A stretch of DNA of 64,000 bases. It comes from JAGQKC01 sp965223675 (lineage in GTDB: Bacteria; Nitrospirota; Nitrospiria; Nitrospirales; UBA8639). A program made the position numbers and the translations under genes. The stretch is from positions 2,232,001 to 2,296,000 of the forward strand of contig OZ245013.1 in assembly GCA_965223675.1 (NCBI GenBank), read 5' to 3'. Below, one piece after another: positions 34,707 through 44,227 of the stretch (position 1 is the stretch's first letter; every line of letters begins with the position of its first letter). The notes under the pieces are model-generated. The model ran no database searches. It had not been told where the DNA came from and saw only the letters and a list, made by a program, of their open reading frames with translations.

Positions 34707-36128
34707 ATGCAAAATTATCAATCATGGGGGGGATATCCCAAAACCCAACCGAAAAACATTCATCCAATCTATTGGAGATCCCATGCCTTTCCTGACATCG
34801 ATCACGATACTCCAGTCCTCCCCTATGCATACGGACGAAGCTACGGAGACAGTTGCCAAAATCACGAAGGAGACTTACTCGCAACACAAGGACTTCGACG
34901 TTTTATTTCCTTCAATGAGCACAATGGCGTTCTGAGGTGTGAGGGAGGCGTATCGCTAGCGGAAATTTTGGACTGTTTTGTCCCACGGGGTTGGTTTTTA
35001 CCAGTAAGTCCCGGCACGAAATACGTATCAGTCGGAGGCGCAATGGCCAACGATGTTCATGGGAAAAATCATCATAAGGCAGGAACGTTTGGGTGCCACG
35101 TGCTCGCGTTTGAACTCCTCCGTTCTAACGGCGAACGATTGACATGCTCTCCTCAATGTCATTCTGATCTCTTTCAAGCCACCATAGGCGGCCTAGGCCT
35201 CACTGGTCTTATTGTCTGGGCAGACATTCAGTTGAAATCAATCAAAAGTCCGTTTATCCAAACGGAACGAATCAAGTTTTCCGGGCTTGATGAATTCTTT
35301 GATCTCACGAACCAATCTGATGAATCGTTCGAATATACCGTCGCCTGGATCGACTGCTTTGCTAAAAATCGACACACGGGTCGAGGATCATTTATTCGCG
35401 GGAATCATCTTGAAGAAGATAGCCCACACCTTCCTCTTCCACTTGTCAAGAAACCTTTTACCATTCCCGTTCAAGTGCCATCCTGCTTACTGCGTTCTGG
35501 AACCATGAAGATATTCAACTGGGTCTATTACCAGATGCAGCCTAGTCAATTAGCTCAATCACTTGAACCTTACGAGAAATTCTTTTATCCCTTGGATGTC
35601 GTTCTGAATTGGAATCGTCTCTATGGGACCTCTGGATTTCTCCAATATCAATGCGTCATTCCCTGTCAATATGAAAGAGACGGAATCCGTGATTTGCTTA
35701 AAGTCATTCATCAATCCAAACAAGGGTCGTTTCTCGCCGTCCTAAAAAAGTTTGGCTCTATCTCCTCTCCCGGCTTGCTGTCATTCCCTAGACCTGGGAC
35801 AACCCTTGCCCTAGATTTTCCGTTCTTCGAAGACGAGACGTTAAGGCTTTTGACAAAACTTGATCGAATTGTTCGTGAAACAGGCGGAGCCGTCTACCCG
35901 GCCAAAGATGCCCGCATGAGCGCTGAAGACTTTCAAACTTACTTTCCGCGGTGGGAAGAATTTACGAAATTCAAAGATCAGAAATTTTCTTCAAGTTTCT
36001 GGCGCCGAGTCGCGCCTTTGAAGAATTCAATACCAAGGCCAACCCGATCTCTAGCACCTAGGAAGATGACCCACAAAGAACATTCTCTCGCAGGTCATAA
36101 ATCTTTCTACAGGACACAACACCAATGA
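34707..36128 (+). CDS. DprE1-like FAD-linked decaprenylphosphoryl-ribose oxidase
   Basis: 473 residues from the ATG with GGAG eight bases upstream (a GTG one codon earlier is an alternative). VAO-family flavoenzyme: YGRSYGDSCQN, SPGTKYVSVGGAMANDVHGK followed by NHHKAGTFG, and GGLGLTGLI, all matching DprE1. Near the C-terminus PAKDAR keeps the catalytic-type Lys, but the segment TTLALDFP has Ala where mycobacterial DprE1 has the Cys bound by benzothiazinones. It would oxidise the 2'-OH of polyprenylphosphoryl-ribose. The stop overlaps the SDR start by four bases. Confidence 0.85.
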   Translation: MQNYQSWGGYPKTQPKNIHPIYWRSHAFPDIDHDTPVLPYAYGRSYGDSCQNHEGDLLATQGLRRFISFNEHNGVLRCEGGVSLAEILDCFVPRGWFLPVSPGTKYVSVGGAMANDVHGKNHHKAGTFGCHVLAFELLRSNGERLTCSPQCHSDLFQATIGGLGLTGLIVWADIQLKSIKSPFIQTERIKFSGLDEFFDLTNQSDESFEYTVAWIDCFAKNRHTGRGSFIRGNHLEEDSPHLPLPLVKKPFTIPVQVPSCLLRSGTMKIFNWVYYQMQPSQLAQSLEPYEKFFYPLDVVLNWNRLYGTSGFLQYQCVIPCQYERDGIRDLLKVIHQSKQGSFLAVLKKFGSISSPGLLSFPRPGTTLALDFPFFEDETLRLLTKLDRIVRETGGAVYPAKDARMSAEDFQTYFPRWEEFTKFKDQKFSSSFWRRVAPLKNSIPRPTRSLAPRKMTHKEHSLAGHKSFYRTQHQ

Positions 36129-36859
36129 ATGTCTTCATTATTGGAGCCACATCATCTATTGCCCAGGAAACCGCAAAACTTTTTGCGCAGGATAGGGCTC
36201 GCATGTATTTGACTGGACGTGACCGTGAAAAACTGCAGGCCGTACAAGATGATTTATTGGTACGGGGAGCTACACATGTAGATGGCATGGCGCTAGACTT
36301 ATGTCTTCTTAACCGTCACGAACATCTCATCAATACCGCCATCCAAAATCTCCAGGGCCTCGATGTTGTCCTCATTGCCCATGGAACCTTGAGTGATCAA
36401 AAAGCCTGTGAGCAAAGTGCTTCGAAAACGATGCAAGAACTCACCACGAATTCCCTCAGCACAATCTCTTTGCTCACGCTCTTAGCCAATTATTTTGAAC
36501 AAAAAGGGGAAGGCACAATTGCGGTTATCTCATCGGTCGCGGGAGACCGTGGACGCCAAAGTAATTATGTCTACGGAGCGGCTAAAGGCTCTGTAACGAT
36601 ATTTATGCAGGGACTGAGAAATCGTTTATCCAAATCCGGAGTATCGGTCATTACCATCAAACCCGGATTCGTTGATACTCCCATGACGGCTCATATTAAA
36701 AAAAATCCTCTATTCGCTAAGCCGACCATCTTAGGGAAACAGATCTATCAGATCATGAAAAACCCTCACAATGAAGTCTACCTCCCTTGGTTCTGGCAAC
36801 CCATTATGATGCTCTTGCGCAGCATTCCTGAACGTATATTTATGCGTTTAAAGCTCTGA
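36125..36859 (+). CDS. DprE2-like short-chain dehydrogenase
   Basis: 244 residues. N-terminal nucleotide site FIIGATSSIAQETA, catalytic YGAAK, and a catalytic-type Ser in VISSVAGD. The order after a DprE1-like gene with a 4-bp overlap is that of dprE1-dprE2, where DprE2 reduces the 2-keto intermediate to the arabinose lipid. The membrane-proximal C-terminus is hydrophobic (WFWQPIMMLLRSIP). General SDR substrate assignment is uncertain without the neighbours. Confidence 0.8.
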   Translation: MNVFIIGATSSIAQETAKLFAQDRARMYLTGRDREKLQAVQDDLLVRGATHVDGMALDLCLLNRHEHLINTAIQNLQGLDVVLIAHGTLSDQKACEQSASKTMQELTTNSLSTISLLTLLANYFEQKGEGTIAVISSVAGDRGRQSNYVYGAAKGSVTIFMQGLRNRLSKSGVSVITIKPGFVDTPMTAHIKKNPLFAKPTILGKQIYQIMKNPHNEVYLPWFWQPIMMLLRSIPERIFMRLKL

Positions 36860-36928
36860 GGGCTGAATGTATAAGTTTCTTATAACGACAATAAGCTCGC
36901 AAAGACGGATTAATTCTCCACATCAGAA

Positions 36929-38704
36929 ATGATTTCATTTCACAATACATACGTCGTAAGACAACAAGCGCAACTGCAAGATCAGCATGTTTTAACACAC
37001 ACCATGAAGCAGGAGTCACGAATTCTGATTACAGTTCTTATACTGGCACTTCTTCTTCAATTTCAATTCGTACTCAGCTTCAACATCAACTGGGATGAGT
37101 TCTTCTACCTTTCTAAAGTGCATAAGTACTTAGCGGGTGATGTTATGGCAAGACTACAGTCACTTCATGTCCATGCCTTCACATGGCTTACAAGAGTTTC
37201 TGATAACGAAGTCAATCAGATCGTTAGTGCCCGTCTCGTCATGCTTCTCTTACATAGTCTTACAGCCTTTTTTCTCTACCGCATTGCTCACCGTGCGACC
37301 GATCGACCAAGTGCGCTTTTTGCTGTGCTCTCGTACCTCAGCATATCGTACGTGATTCGAGGTGGTTCGAGCTTTCGCACTGACCCAATAGCGATCTTTT
37401 TCATTCTTGCAGCCTTCGAATTGGTTGTATTTCTTCACCAAACTGCAGTTCGAACACTGTTTGCAGGTATACTTTTCGCTATTGCTGCGATGGTCACGAT
37501 CAAAACAGCGATTTTTTTTCCTTCATTTCTTTTCATTCTCATCCTGCCAGTCTTCATGAAAGATCGCAGAAGAGAAGCCATCCTTCATTCTGGTTTGGGG
37601 TTAAGCGCCACAGTCTTAGCCTTTGCCACCCTCTATTGGCTTCATGACTTTTCTCTGGCTACGACACCTACACCAGGGTTATCCAACACCGCCTCTAACG
37701 GATTTGCAAAAACACTATGGGATGCAGGGTTTTTCCCTCAATTTTATGTTTTTTTGAACAGCCTGTTCGATGATTTAGCAATTTGGGCATTCATTATCGC
37801 TGGTGGAATGTTGACCATAATCGGGTTGAGACCTTCCCGAAACACCGACCTGTTTGTCCGCCTTGAAATCCTGGCCCTTGCCGTACCTTTTGCAACATTG
37901 CTTATCTATCGCAATAGTTTTCCCTATTTCTATGCTTTCTTGCTGGCCCCAGTCTCGATTCTCGTTGCTGTGGCATGGCAATCATTGGGCACACACCTAT
38001 CTGAGGGACGAGCTCGTATCTCAGTTCCCACGATTAAATACTTAGCAATTGGCATCATCATATTCAATATGGGTATGCAGTGTTTTCTAGGTCCTCGAGA
38101 CAAGCCCTTAGAGCACCAGCGACAGATCCTACATGTCATCCACCAGATCTTCCCAAAGTCTGTTCCCTATTTTGACCGAAGCTCACTGGTAGCCTCTTTT
38201 CCCCAGGCAGGGTTCCTCATGAGCACATGGGGTATGGAGTCGTACCAGTCGGCGGGAAATAGGATATTCGCAAAGGCCATAATGGAAAAAGAACCACCTT
38301 TCCTGGTCGCTGATCACCCAGTACTCGATCTTGAGCATAAAGTTTATAAGGCTGATTCCTATAAGAAACACAATCTTTTCGAAGAAGACTATGCGGCACT
38401 AAAAAACACTTATATACATCATTGGGGACCAATCTATGTCGCTGGAACTAAGGTCTTGTTAGAAGATCCCGTTCATCCTAGGACGGCCACAATCTCAGTT
38501 GGGGGCCCATATACCCTCGAAGCAGAGAGCCCGGTGATGATTGCGGGAAGGATTGTACAACCAGGAGAAAGTGTAATGTTGAGCCAAGGCTCTCATGAAA
38601 TCTCCTCTCCTCATACGTCACTTCCAGTAACATTGCGTTGGGGGCAAGGCCTCAATAGACCATCCGAACCAGCTCCTGATAAGCCTATATTCTTGGGGTT
38701 TTAA
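36929..38704 (+). CDS. GT39/ArnT-like membrane glycosyltransferase
   Basis: 591 residues, about eleven membrane segments and a C-terminal soluble domain of about 180 residues. After the first helix comes INWDEFFYLSKVHKYLAGD, the acidic DE loop of GT-C enzymes that use polyprenyl-phosphate sugars. A start at the Met before KQESRILIT (about 37004) is an alternative. It follows the UbiA-DprE1-DprE2 set and is a candidate user of its product. Acceptor unknown. Confidence 0.65.
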   Translation: MISFHNTYVVRQQAQLQDQHVLTHTMKQESRILITVLILALLLQFQFVLSFNINWDEFFYLSKVHKYLAGDVMARLQSLHVHAFTWLTRVSDNEVNQIVSARLVMLLLHSLTAFFLYRIAHRATDRPSALFAVLSYLSISYVIRGGSSFRTDPIAIFFILAAFELVVFLHQTAVRTLFAGILFAIAAMVTIKTAIFFPSFLFILILPVFMKDRRREAILHSGLGLSATVLAFATLYWLHDFSLATTPTPGLSNTASNGFAKTLWDAGFFPQFYVFLNSLFDDLAIWAFIIAGGMLTIIGLRPSRNTDLFVRLEILALAVPFATLLIYRNSFPYFYAFLLAPVSILVAVAWQSLGTHLSEGRARISVPTIKYLAIGIIIFNMGMQCFLGPRDKPLEHQRQILHVIHQIFPKSVPYFDRSSLVASFPQAGFLMSTWGMESYQSAGNRIFAKAIMEKEPPFLVADHPVLDLEHKVYKADSYKKHNLFEEDYAALKNTYIHHWGPIYVAGTKVLLEDPVHPRTATISVGGPYTLEAESPVMIAGRIVQPGESVMLSQGSHEISSPHTSLPVTLRWGQGLNRPSEPAPDKPIFLGF

Positions 38705-38749
38705 TAGGATTACTTAAGGCACAATCATGATCTGGCCGAAAGGGAATAT

Positions 38750-39769
38750 ATGAAGTTGATCGTTCAAATTCCTTGCTATAACGAAATTGCAACACTATCA
38801 GACGTGATTGCCGATATCCCACAATCATTCGACGGGATAACCAGTGTAGAAATTCTGGTAGTTGATGACGGCTCTACCGACGGGACGGCTGAGCTCGCAC
38901 AATCGATTGGCGTTGACCATGTGATCCGTCATCGAGGTAATAAAGGACTTGCCCGTACCTTTCAATATGGTATTGAAACGGCACTTGACCTTGGTGCTGA
39001 TATCATCGTTAATCTTGACGGAGACAATCAGTATAAGGGCGCAGACATTCCTCTTCTGATTGCACCCATCATTGAAGGACGTGCAGACATAGCCCTTGGC
39101 GATCGCAGGGGTATGAACAACCCCCACTTCTCTCTACCTAAACGTTTGTTACAGACTATGGGAAGCGCCACTATCAGGCGCATCACACGTCTCAATGTCT
39201 CAGATGCGGTCACGGGATTTCGGGCTTTCAGCCGGGAAGCCGCACAGCAAATCGCGATCGTTTCAGAATTCAGCTACACCATAGAGATGCTGGTTCTGGC
39301 TAGTGCAAAGCGACTCGCTGTCGTATCGGTTCCCATACGAACCAATCCAAAGACACGAGAATCTCGCCTATTTAAGAACATTCCACACTTTTTGGGAATG
39401 TCGGGTATGACGCTCCTACGCAGCTACACAATGTATCGCCCCTTACGCGTATTCTTCTCTATCGGGATACTAGCCATCTTAATCGGGGCGGCACCTATCC
39501 TCCGTTTTTTGTTCTTTTTCCTACAAGGTGACGGATCAGGCCATATTCAGTCCCTAGTCCTTGGCGGGGCATTGGTCCTAGCAGGCACGTTCACACTGTT
39601 AATAGGCATCGTTGCCGATCTGATCAACTGTAACCGTCGACTCATAGAACAGATGATGATGCGAATTGAGCGCCTCGAAGGAGAGAGGCTGACCCAAACT
39701 CATAACCATGAACGAATAAGAACGGCCAATACAGATCACTCTAAATACTTGGGAGTAGGGCCGACATGA
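38750..39769 (+). CDS. GT2 glycosyltransferase with C-terminal membrane segments
   Basis: 339 residues. GT-A domain with IVQIPCYNEIATLSDVI, LVVDDGSTDGT, NKGLARTFQYGIE and NLDGDNQY (metal site). It has two C-terminal membrane helices near 235-295 and an Arg/Glu-rich tail. Resembles polyprenyl-phosphate hexose synthases or processive transferases; the substrate cannot be named. Confidence 0.82.
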   Translation: MKLIVQIPCYNEIATLSDVIADIPQSFDGITSVEILVVDDGSTDGTAELAQSIGVDHVIRHRGNKGLARTFQYGIETALDLGADIIVNLDGDNQYKGADIPLLIAPIIEGRADIALGDRRGMNNPHFSLPKRLLQTMGSATIRRITRLNVSDAVTGFRAFSREAAQQIAIVSEFSYTIEMLVLASAKRLAVVSVPIRTNPKTRESRLFKNIPHFLGMSGMTLLRSYTMYRPLRVFFSIGILAILIGAAPILRFLFFFLQGDGSGHIQSLVLGGALVLAGTFTLLIGIVADLINCNRRLIEQMMMRIERLEGERLTQTHNHERIRTANTDHSKYLGVGPT

Positions 39770-39977
39770 TCTCTCAGATCCAATAGATAAAATACCTCCC
39801 GATTATGGTAAAGCTTTGGGAAAAATCTGAGAAGTCCTCGCAATAGAGGAAGCCCTGGCCTCTGTGTTGCGGTGTTGAATTTCAAGACGCCACCACAATT
39901 CGCTGTATCAAGTGCTAGACGAAATAAAGGCTCATAATTATTATCAAAAGACGTATATCAGGTTTCATCGCATTACC

Positions 39978-41213
39978 ATGAATATTCTTGTAACTGGCTC
40001 GACCTTTCCACGTTGGAAGAATGACAGTGTGCCTGATTTTATGTGGAAACAAGTTCTGAGCATTCACAAATCGTTTCCAGATGCTCATATTACCATCTTG
40101 GCTCCTCATGATCAGAAAGCAAAGCGAGAAGAGATATGGCATGGAATTACCATACGTCGTTTCCAATATTTCTGGCCTACAGGATTGCAAAAACTCGTAT
40201 ATCCAGCCATCTGGCCCAACATCAGACAGAATGTTTTGTTGGTGATGCAGGTTCCATTTCTACTCATTGCTGAATTTTTTTCTGTGGCTTTTTTGATTCT
40301 AAGAAAAGATATTGATGTCGTGTATTCTCACTGGTTCATGCCTCAAGGCGTTGCGTGTGGCTTTGCTGCACTTCTGACCAGAAAACCACACGTCTTCACA
40401 TCTCATTCTTCAGATGTAGAAGTCTTAAATCGCGTCCCGCTACTAGGTACATGGTTAGTTCGTTTTCTTGTGAGAAAGTGCCGAGCCCTCACCGTGGTGA
40501 GTCATCGTTCGCACACAAAGCTTAAAACATTCTTTTCCGAAAGTATGTGGAAAGATATAGAAACGAAGGTCAAGATTATTCCAATGGGAGTGGAGCTGAA
40601 AGATTGGGCACTGAGACAAGAGCTCGGAGAAAGTCTACGAGCTAAACTTGGCATTGGACAAAAAAAAACTATCTTATTCATTGGCCGTCTCGTTGAAAAG
40701 AAAGGAATCGAATATGTGCTTGAGGCTGTAGCCAGCAATCAGCTTAAGAGCTACGATCCAGTCCTTCTTATTGCCGGAGATGGTCCACTCTTGGGAACGC
40801 TTCAACGAAAAGTTCAAGAAATAGGCATTCAGAACAACGTATTTTTTTTGGGATACGTCAGTGGAGAGGAAAAAAAGTCATGTTTTGCGGCTGCTGACCT
40901 GCTTGTTTTACCTTCGATTATTACTGCTGAAGGTGATGCCGAAGGTTTTCCGGTGGTTCTTATGGAAGGACTGGCAGCAGGAAAAGTCTGCATTGCTACG
41001 GAAGTCTCTGGTGCTGATGAAGTATTGAGAAATGGCGAAAATGGATTTCTTGTTCCTCAAAAAGATTCTCAATCATTACAAAAAACAATCAAGCATGCTC
41101 TGGCCATGACGCCTGAACAAACTCAATCACTTCGAGAAAAAGCTCTTCAAGCAGCTGAACGCTTTGATTGGTCGCACATAGCCTTGGAACACTATCAACA
41201 TCTTTTGACGTGA
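39978..41213 (+). CDS. GT4 glycosyltransferase
   Basis: 411 residues from the ATG before NILVTGSTFP; a longer frame begins 22 codons upstream but lacks the family N-terminus. GT-B fold with LFIGRLVEKKGIEYVLEA, the second-domain block ADLLVLPSIITAEGDAEG, and EG in the C-terminal EX7E region. It would add a sugar from a nucleotide donor on the cytoplasmic side. First of a tightly packed run (next start 1 bp after its stop) that extends to 46354. Confidence 0.83.
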   Translation: MNILVTGSTFPRWKNDSVPDFMWKQVLSIHKSFPDAHITILAPHDQKAKREEIWHGITIRRFQYFWPTGLQKLVYPAIWPNIRQNVLLVMQVPFLLIAEFFSVAFLILRKDIDVVYSHWFMPQGVACGFAALLTRKPHVFTSHSSDVEVLNRVPLLGTWLVRFLVRKCRALTVVSHRSHTKLKTFFSESMWKDIETKVKIIPMGVELKDWALRQELGESLRAKLGIGQKKTILFIGRLVEKKGIEYVLEAVASNQLKSYDPVLLIAGDGPLLGTLQRKVQEIGIQNNVFFLGYVSGEEKKSCFAAADLLVLPSIITAEGDAEGFPVVLMEGLAAGKVCIATEVSGADEVLRNGENGFLVPQKDSQSLQKTIKHALAMTPEQTQSLREKALQAAERFDWSHIALEHYQHLLT

Positions 41214-41214
41214 C

Positions 41215-41859
41215 ATGAAACTTTCAGCGCCTTGTTATTCACATTACGATTACTGGGGATACTTTCAGAGAGATTACGCAGGATTGTCTGTGCTTGATAT
41301 TGGAAGTTCGATAGGTTCTTTTCAGAAGTCCTCGAAGTTTCATAATGCCTTGCATAGCCTGAAAGATGCTCGTCTGTATGTTTCACTTGATATAAATCCT
41401 GATGCACAGCCGGCTATCCTGGGTGATGCCCACTCAATCCCAATTTCCAACGAAATGTTCGACGTGATATTAGCGAATAATGTGATAGAACACCTTCACG
41501 ATCCAATAGTCGGGGTCGAAGAAATGAGGCGAGTTCTAAAGCCAGGTGGGTTACTGTACTTTACGGTGCCTTTTCTATATCCAGTTCACGAGGCACCTAA
41601 CGACTACACGAGACTGACACGATATGGGCTTGAACGTCTTTTTTGCGACTTTTCACGGGTTGAAATTCTACCTCGTGGTGGCTGTTTCTCAATGCTATCA
41701 CTGTTAGCATTTAAATTGACACATGCGTTAGAACCCATTCGTCTAGGCTCTTGGGCCCGAGCATTTTTCTATCCCTTTCTCTGGATACTCGTAAAAGGCG
41801 ATCGCTTTGATACAACAGAAGCCTTCACCCGTGTGTTTTTTGGAAGACTGGTAAAATGA
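41215..41859 (+). CDS. SAM-dependent methyltransferase, type 11
   Basis: 214 residues. Motif I VLDIGSSIGSF, then ILANNVIEHLHD and EMRRVLKPGGLLYFTVPF, typical of Methyltransf_11 proteins. It probably methylates a sugar of the local glycan. It overlaps the next gene by four bases (ATGA). Confidence 0.8.
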   Translation: MKLSAPCYSHYDYWGYFQRDYAGLSVLDIGSSIGSFQKSSKFHNALHSLKDARLYVSLDINPDAQPAILGDAHSIPISNEMFDVILANNVIEHLHDPIVGVEEMRRVLKPGGLLYFTVPFLYPVHEAPNDYTRLTRYGLERLFCDFSRVEILPRGGCFSMLSLLAFKLTHALEPIRLGSWARAFFYPFLWILVKGDRFDTTEAFTRVFFGRLVK

Positions 41860-43040
41860 ATATCCTTATTTTAACCGATTACTATCCACCCGATAAATTA
41901 GGGGGTGTTGGAGAAATAGCGAAAAATCTTAAACATGCCTACGAATCATGTGGACACCATGCAACGATTCTTACGACTGGTGAGGAAAAGAAAGCCGAAT
42001 ACACCCAAGGTGTGATCCGCTCGACAAAACAGCTCATATTTGGAGTCTTTTGGAATAATATCATCGCATTACGGATGATTTTAAGAGGAGAGGTTGATGT
42101 CATTCATCTACACCAATCCGCCACAACACTTTTCTTGTTGTGCAAACCACTATTTCGACACCTTCTGTTTGTAATTCACTCTTTTCAAGTTTCGTACTTT
42201 TCTGAATTTCAAGAAATTAAACCGGTTATGATTGAAGGTCGAACCTTTAGACCGCACTTCAAAGAGTACATGGAAAAATTCTTGTATGCTCCAGTTCATA
42301 TTGCGCTAGACTTTATTGGCTATGTGTTTTCGGACATCGTCACGGTCGTCAGTAATCCTGGACGTGAAGAATTTTCCCATACTTACGGAAAAGTTTATTC
42401 GAAACATATACAAGTGATCCCAAATGGAGTTAGCCCTCTCGAGTTCAACTCTTCGGATACAATGGGAGCATATGGGAGCTTGCAAGAACGCCTTTCAGGA
42501 AAAATTGTGCTCACTTATGTTGGAGTGTTCCGCGTACGAAAGAGAGTGTTCAATTTACTGTATGCACTTCGTGAAGTCCTTAAGCAAGACACACAAGTTG
42601 TGCTCCTGCTCGTTGGGGGCGGGCGAGGATATGAAGGACCAATTCGCGACTTAGCCCGAGAACTGGGAGTTGAAGAACACGTGGTCTTTGTTGGAAGTGT
42701 CCCTAATGAGCACATTTCTCAACTTCTTAATCTGACTGACGTGTTCTGCATGCCTTCTGCTTATGAAGGCATGCCCATCGCCATTCTGGAGGCCATGGCA
42801 ATGGGGAAACCAGTCCTAAGCTCAAAAGTCTCAGGGATGAATGACCTCATTCAAAATGGGGAAAACGGAATATTAACTCCTGTCGATGACATTCAAGCTA
42901 TCGTTCAAGCACTCGAAGGGCTCGTATCGAATCACGAGTGCCGTCGGAGACTAGGCAACCAGGCACGGAAAGACATTATCAAGAAATACAGTTGGAACAT
43001 CATTGCGCAGAAATATTTAGATCTTCTCCCAGCACGATGA
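41856..43040 (+). CDS. GT4 glycosyltransferase
   Basis: 394 residues, GT-B. N-terminal PPDKLGGVGEIAKNL loop, then LTYVGVFRVRKRV, ADVFCMPSAYEG (as TDVFCMPSAYEGMPIAILE, the EX7E region) and NGILTPVDD. Coupled by overlap to genes on both sides, so its dose should match theirs. Confidence 0.84.
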   Translation: MNILILTDYYPPDKLGGVGEIAKNLKHAYESCGHHATILTTGEEKKAEYTQGVIRSTKQLIFGVFWNNIIALRMILRGEVDVIHLHQSATTLFLLCKPLFRHLLFVIHSFQVSYFSEFQEIKPVMIEGRTFRPHFKEYMEKFLYAPVHIALDFIGYVFSDIVTVVSNPGREEFSHTYGKVYSKHIQVIPNGVSPLEFNSSDTMGAYGSLQERLSGKIVLTYVGVFRVRKRVFNLLYALREVLKQDTQVVLLLVGGGRGYEGPIRDLARELGVEEHVVFVGSVPNEHISQLLNLTDVFCMPSAYEGMPIAILEAMAMGKPVLSSKVSGMNDLIQNGENGILTPVDDIQAIVQALEGLVSNHECRRRLGNQARKDIIKKYSWNIIAQKYLDLLPAR

Positions 43041-44227
43041 ATATCTTATACCTTCCAGGCTATCGTTATCCCGCATCGCTTCAAGAACCACTTACGTGTG
43101 GAGATCTTCGATATAGCTTTAACCTTTCTCAAGGACTAGCCCGAAAAGGAGTTTCAGTCACAGTTCTTTCACGGAAGAGAAACGGTGATCCTCTTGAAGA
43201 CATATTAAATGGGGTGAGAATTCTTCGTTATCAAAGCGAATTACCTGTGATCTTCTCAACAAGCTTTGATATTAGTCCGTCTCGCGCAAAACTTTTTAGA
43301 TCACTACTAAAACACGTAAATCTTGTCATTTGTAATTCCCCGTTATCGTTAGAACTCTGTCATAAACTCACAGTTCCTCTTGTGTATATCTGTAGTGGTT
43401 TAGAAGACATAAAGAATTATTCACATTCAATAAAAGAAATTTTGTCATTATGGGGAATTAAGATACTTCGAGATCCATACAAAAAGTTTACCTGGGAAAA
43501 GGCCGCTTACGTGAATACGACTGCAGAGCAAGAAGACCACACCCTAGAACGTCTTGGTGTTCCTAATAACAAGATCCGTACGATTGGCCCGAGTGTCGAT
43601 ACAAGTCGATATTATCCTCAGCCGGATCACTCCAAGCATAAGCTCCGCACTTCGCTCGGTTTAGACTTCGAAGAAAAATTAATCATTTCTGTTTCAAGGT
43701 TTACACCAGCCAAAGGTCTACTGGAAACTCTACGAGGATTTGCCTCCCTCTGTAAGCAACGCAATGATGTGCGCTTATTGATTATGGGAGTACATCATTC
43801 TCATGCTGACACGTATTTTCAAAGCGTCCTCAACGAAATCAAGCAACTTAGTATTGAAGACCATGTCATAATCCGTGAGAATATCCCAGAGGAACAACTC
43901 CCGCTCTACTACAGTCTTGCTCGAGTGTCGTCTGTGTTTTCCGTTAAATACGATCCTCTGCCAACCGTGCTCATCGAAAGCATGGCTTGTGGTGTTCCAG
44001 TCGTATCAACCCACTACCCAACCCGCACACAGATCATCACTGATCAGGTTGATGGTGTGTTTGTTCAAGAAGGCCGAATAGATCAATGGGTTTCTAGCGT
44101 TCAAAGAATCCTTGACGATCATGACTGGCACCGCAAGCTTCAATTAGCGGGCCTCGAAAAAGTAAAAGCAAAATTTGATGTCAATCGGATTGTCGATCAA
44201 TATATGGAGCTGTTTCAAACATTATGA
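43037..44227 (+). CDS. GT4 glycosyltransferase
   Basis: 396 residues from the ATG that overlaps the previous stop; the longer frame upstream is a shadow of the previous gene. ISVSRFTPAKGLLETLRGF and the C-terminal region FSVKYDPLPTVLIESMACG (EX7E type) mark the GT-B second domain. It overlaps the pyruvyl transferase start by four bases. Confidence 0.83.
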   Translation: MNILYLPGYRYPASLQEPLTCGDLRYSFNLSQGLARKGVSVTVLSRKRNGDPLEDILNGVRILRYQSELPVIFSTSFDISPSRAKLFRSLLKHVNLVICNSPLSLELCHKLTVPLVYICSGLEDIKNYSHSIKEILSLWGIKILRDPYKKFTWEKAAYVNTTAEQEDHTLERLGVPNNKIRTIGPSVDTSRYYPQPDHSKHKLRTSLGLDFEEKLIISVSRFTPAKGLLETLRGFASLCKQRNDVRLLIMGVHHSHADTYFQSVLNEIKQLSIEDHVIIRENIPEEQLPLYYSLARVSSVFSVKYDPLPTVLIESMACGVPVVSTHYPTRTQIITDQVDGVFVQEGRIDQWVSSVQRILDDHDWHRKLQLAGLEKVKAKFDVNRIVDQYMELFQTL

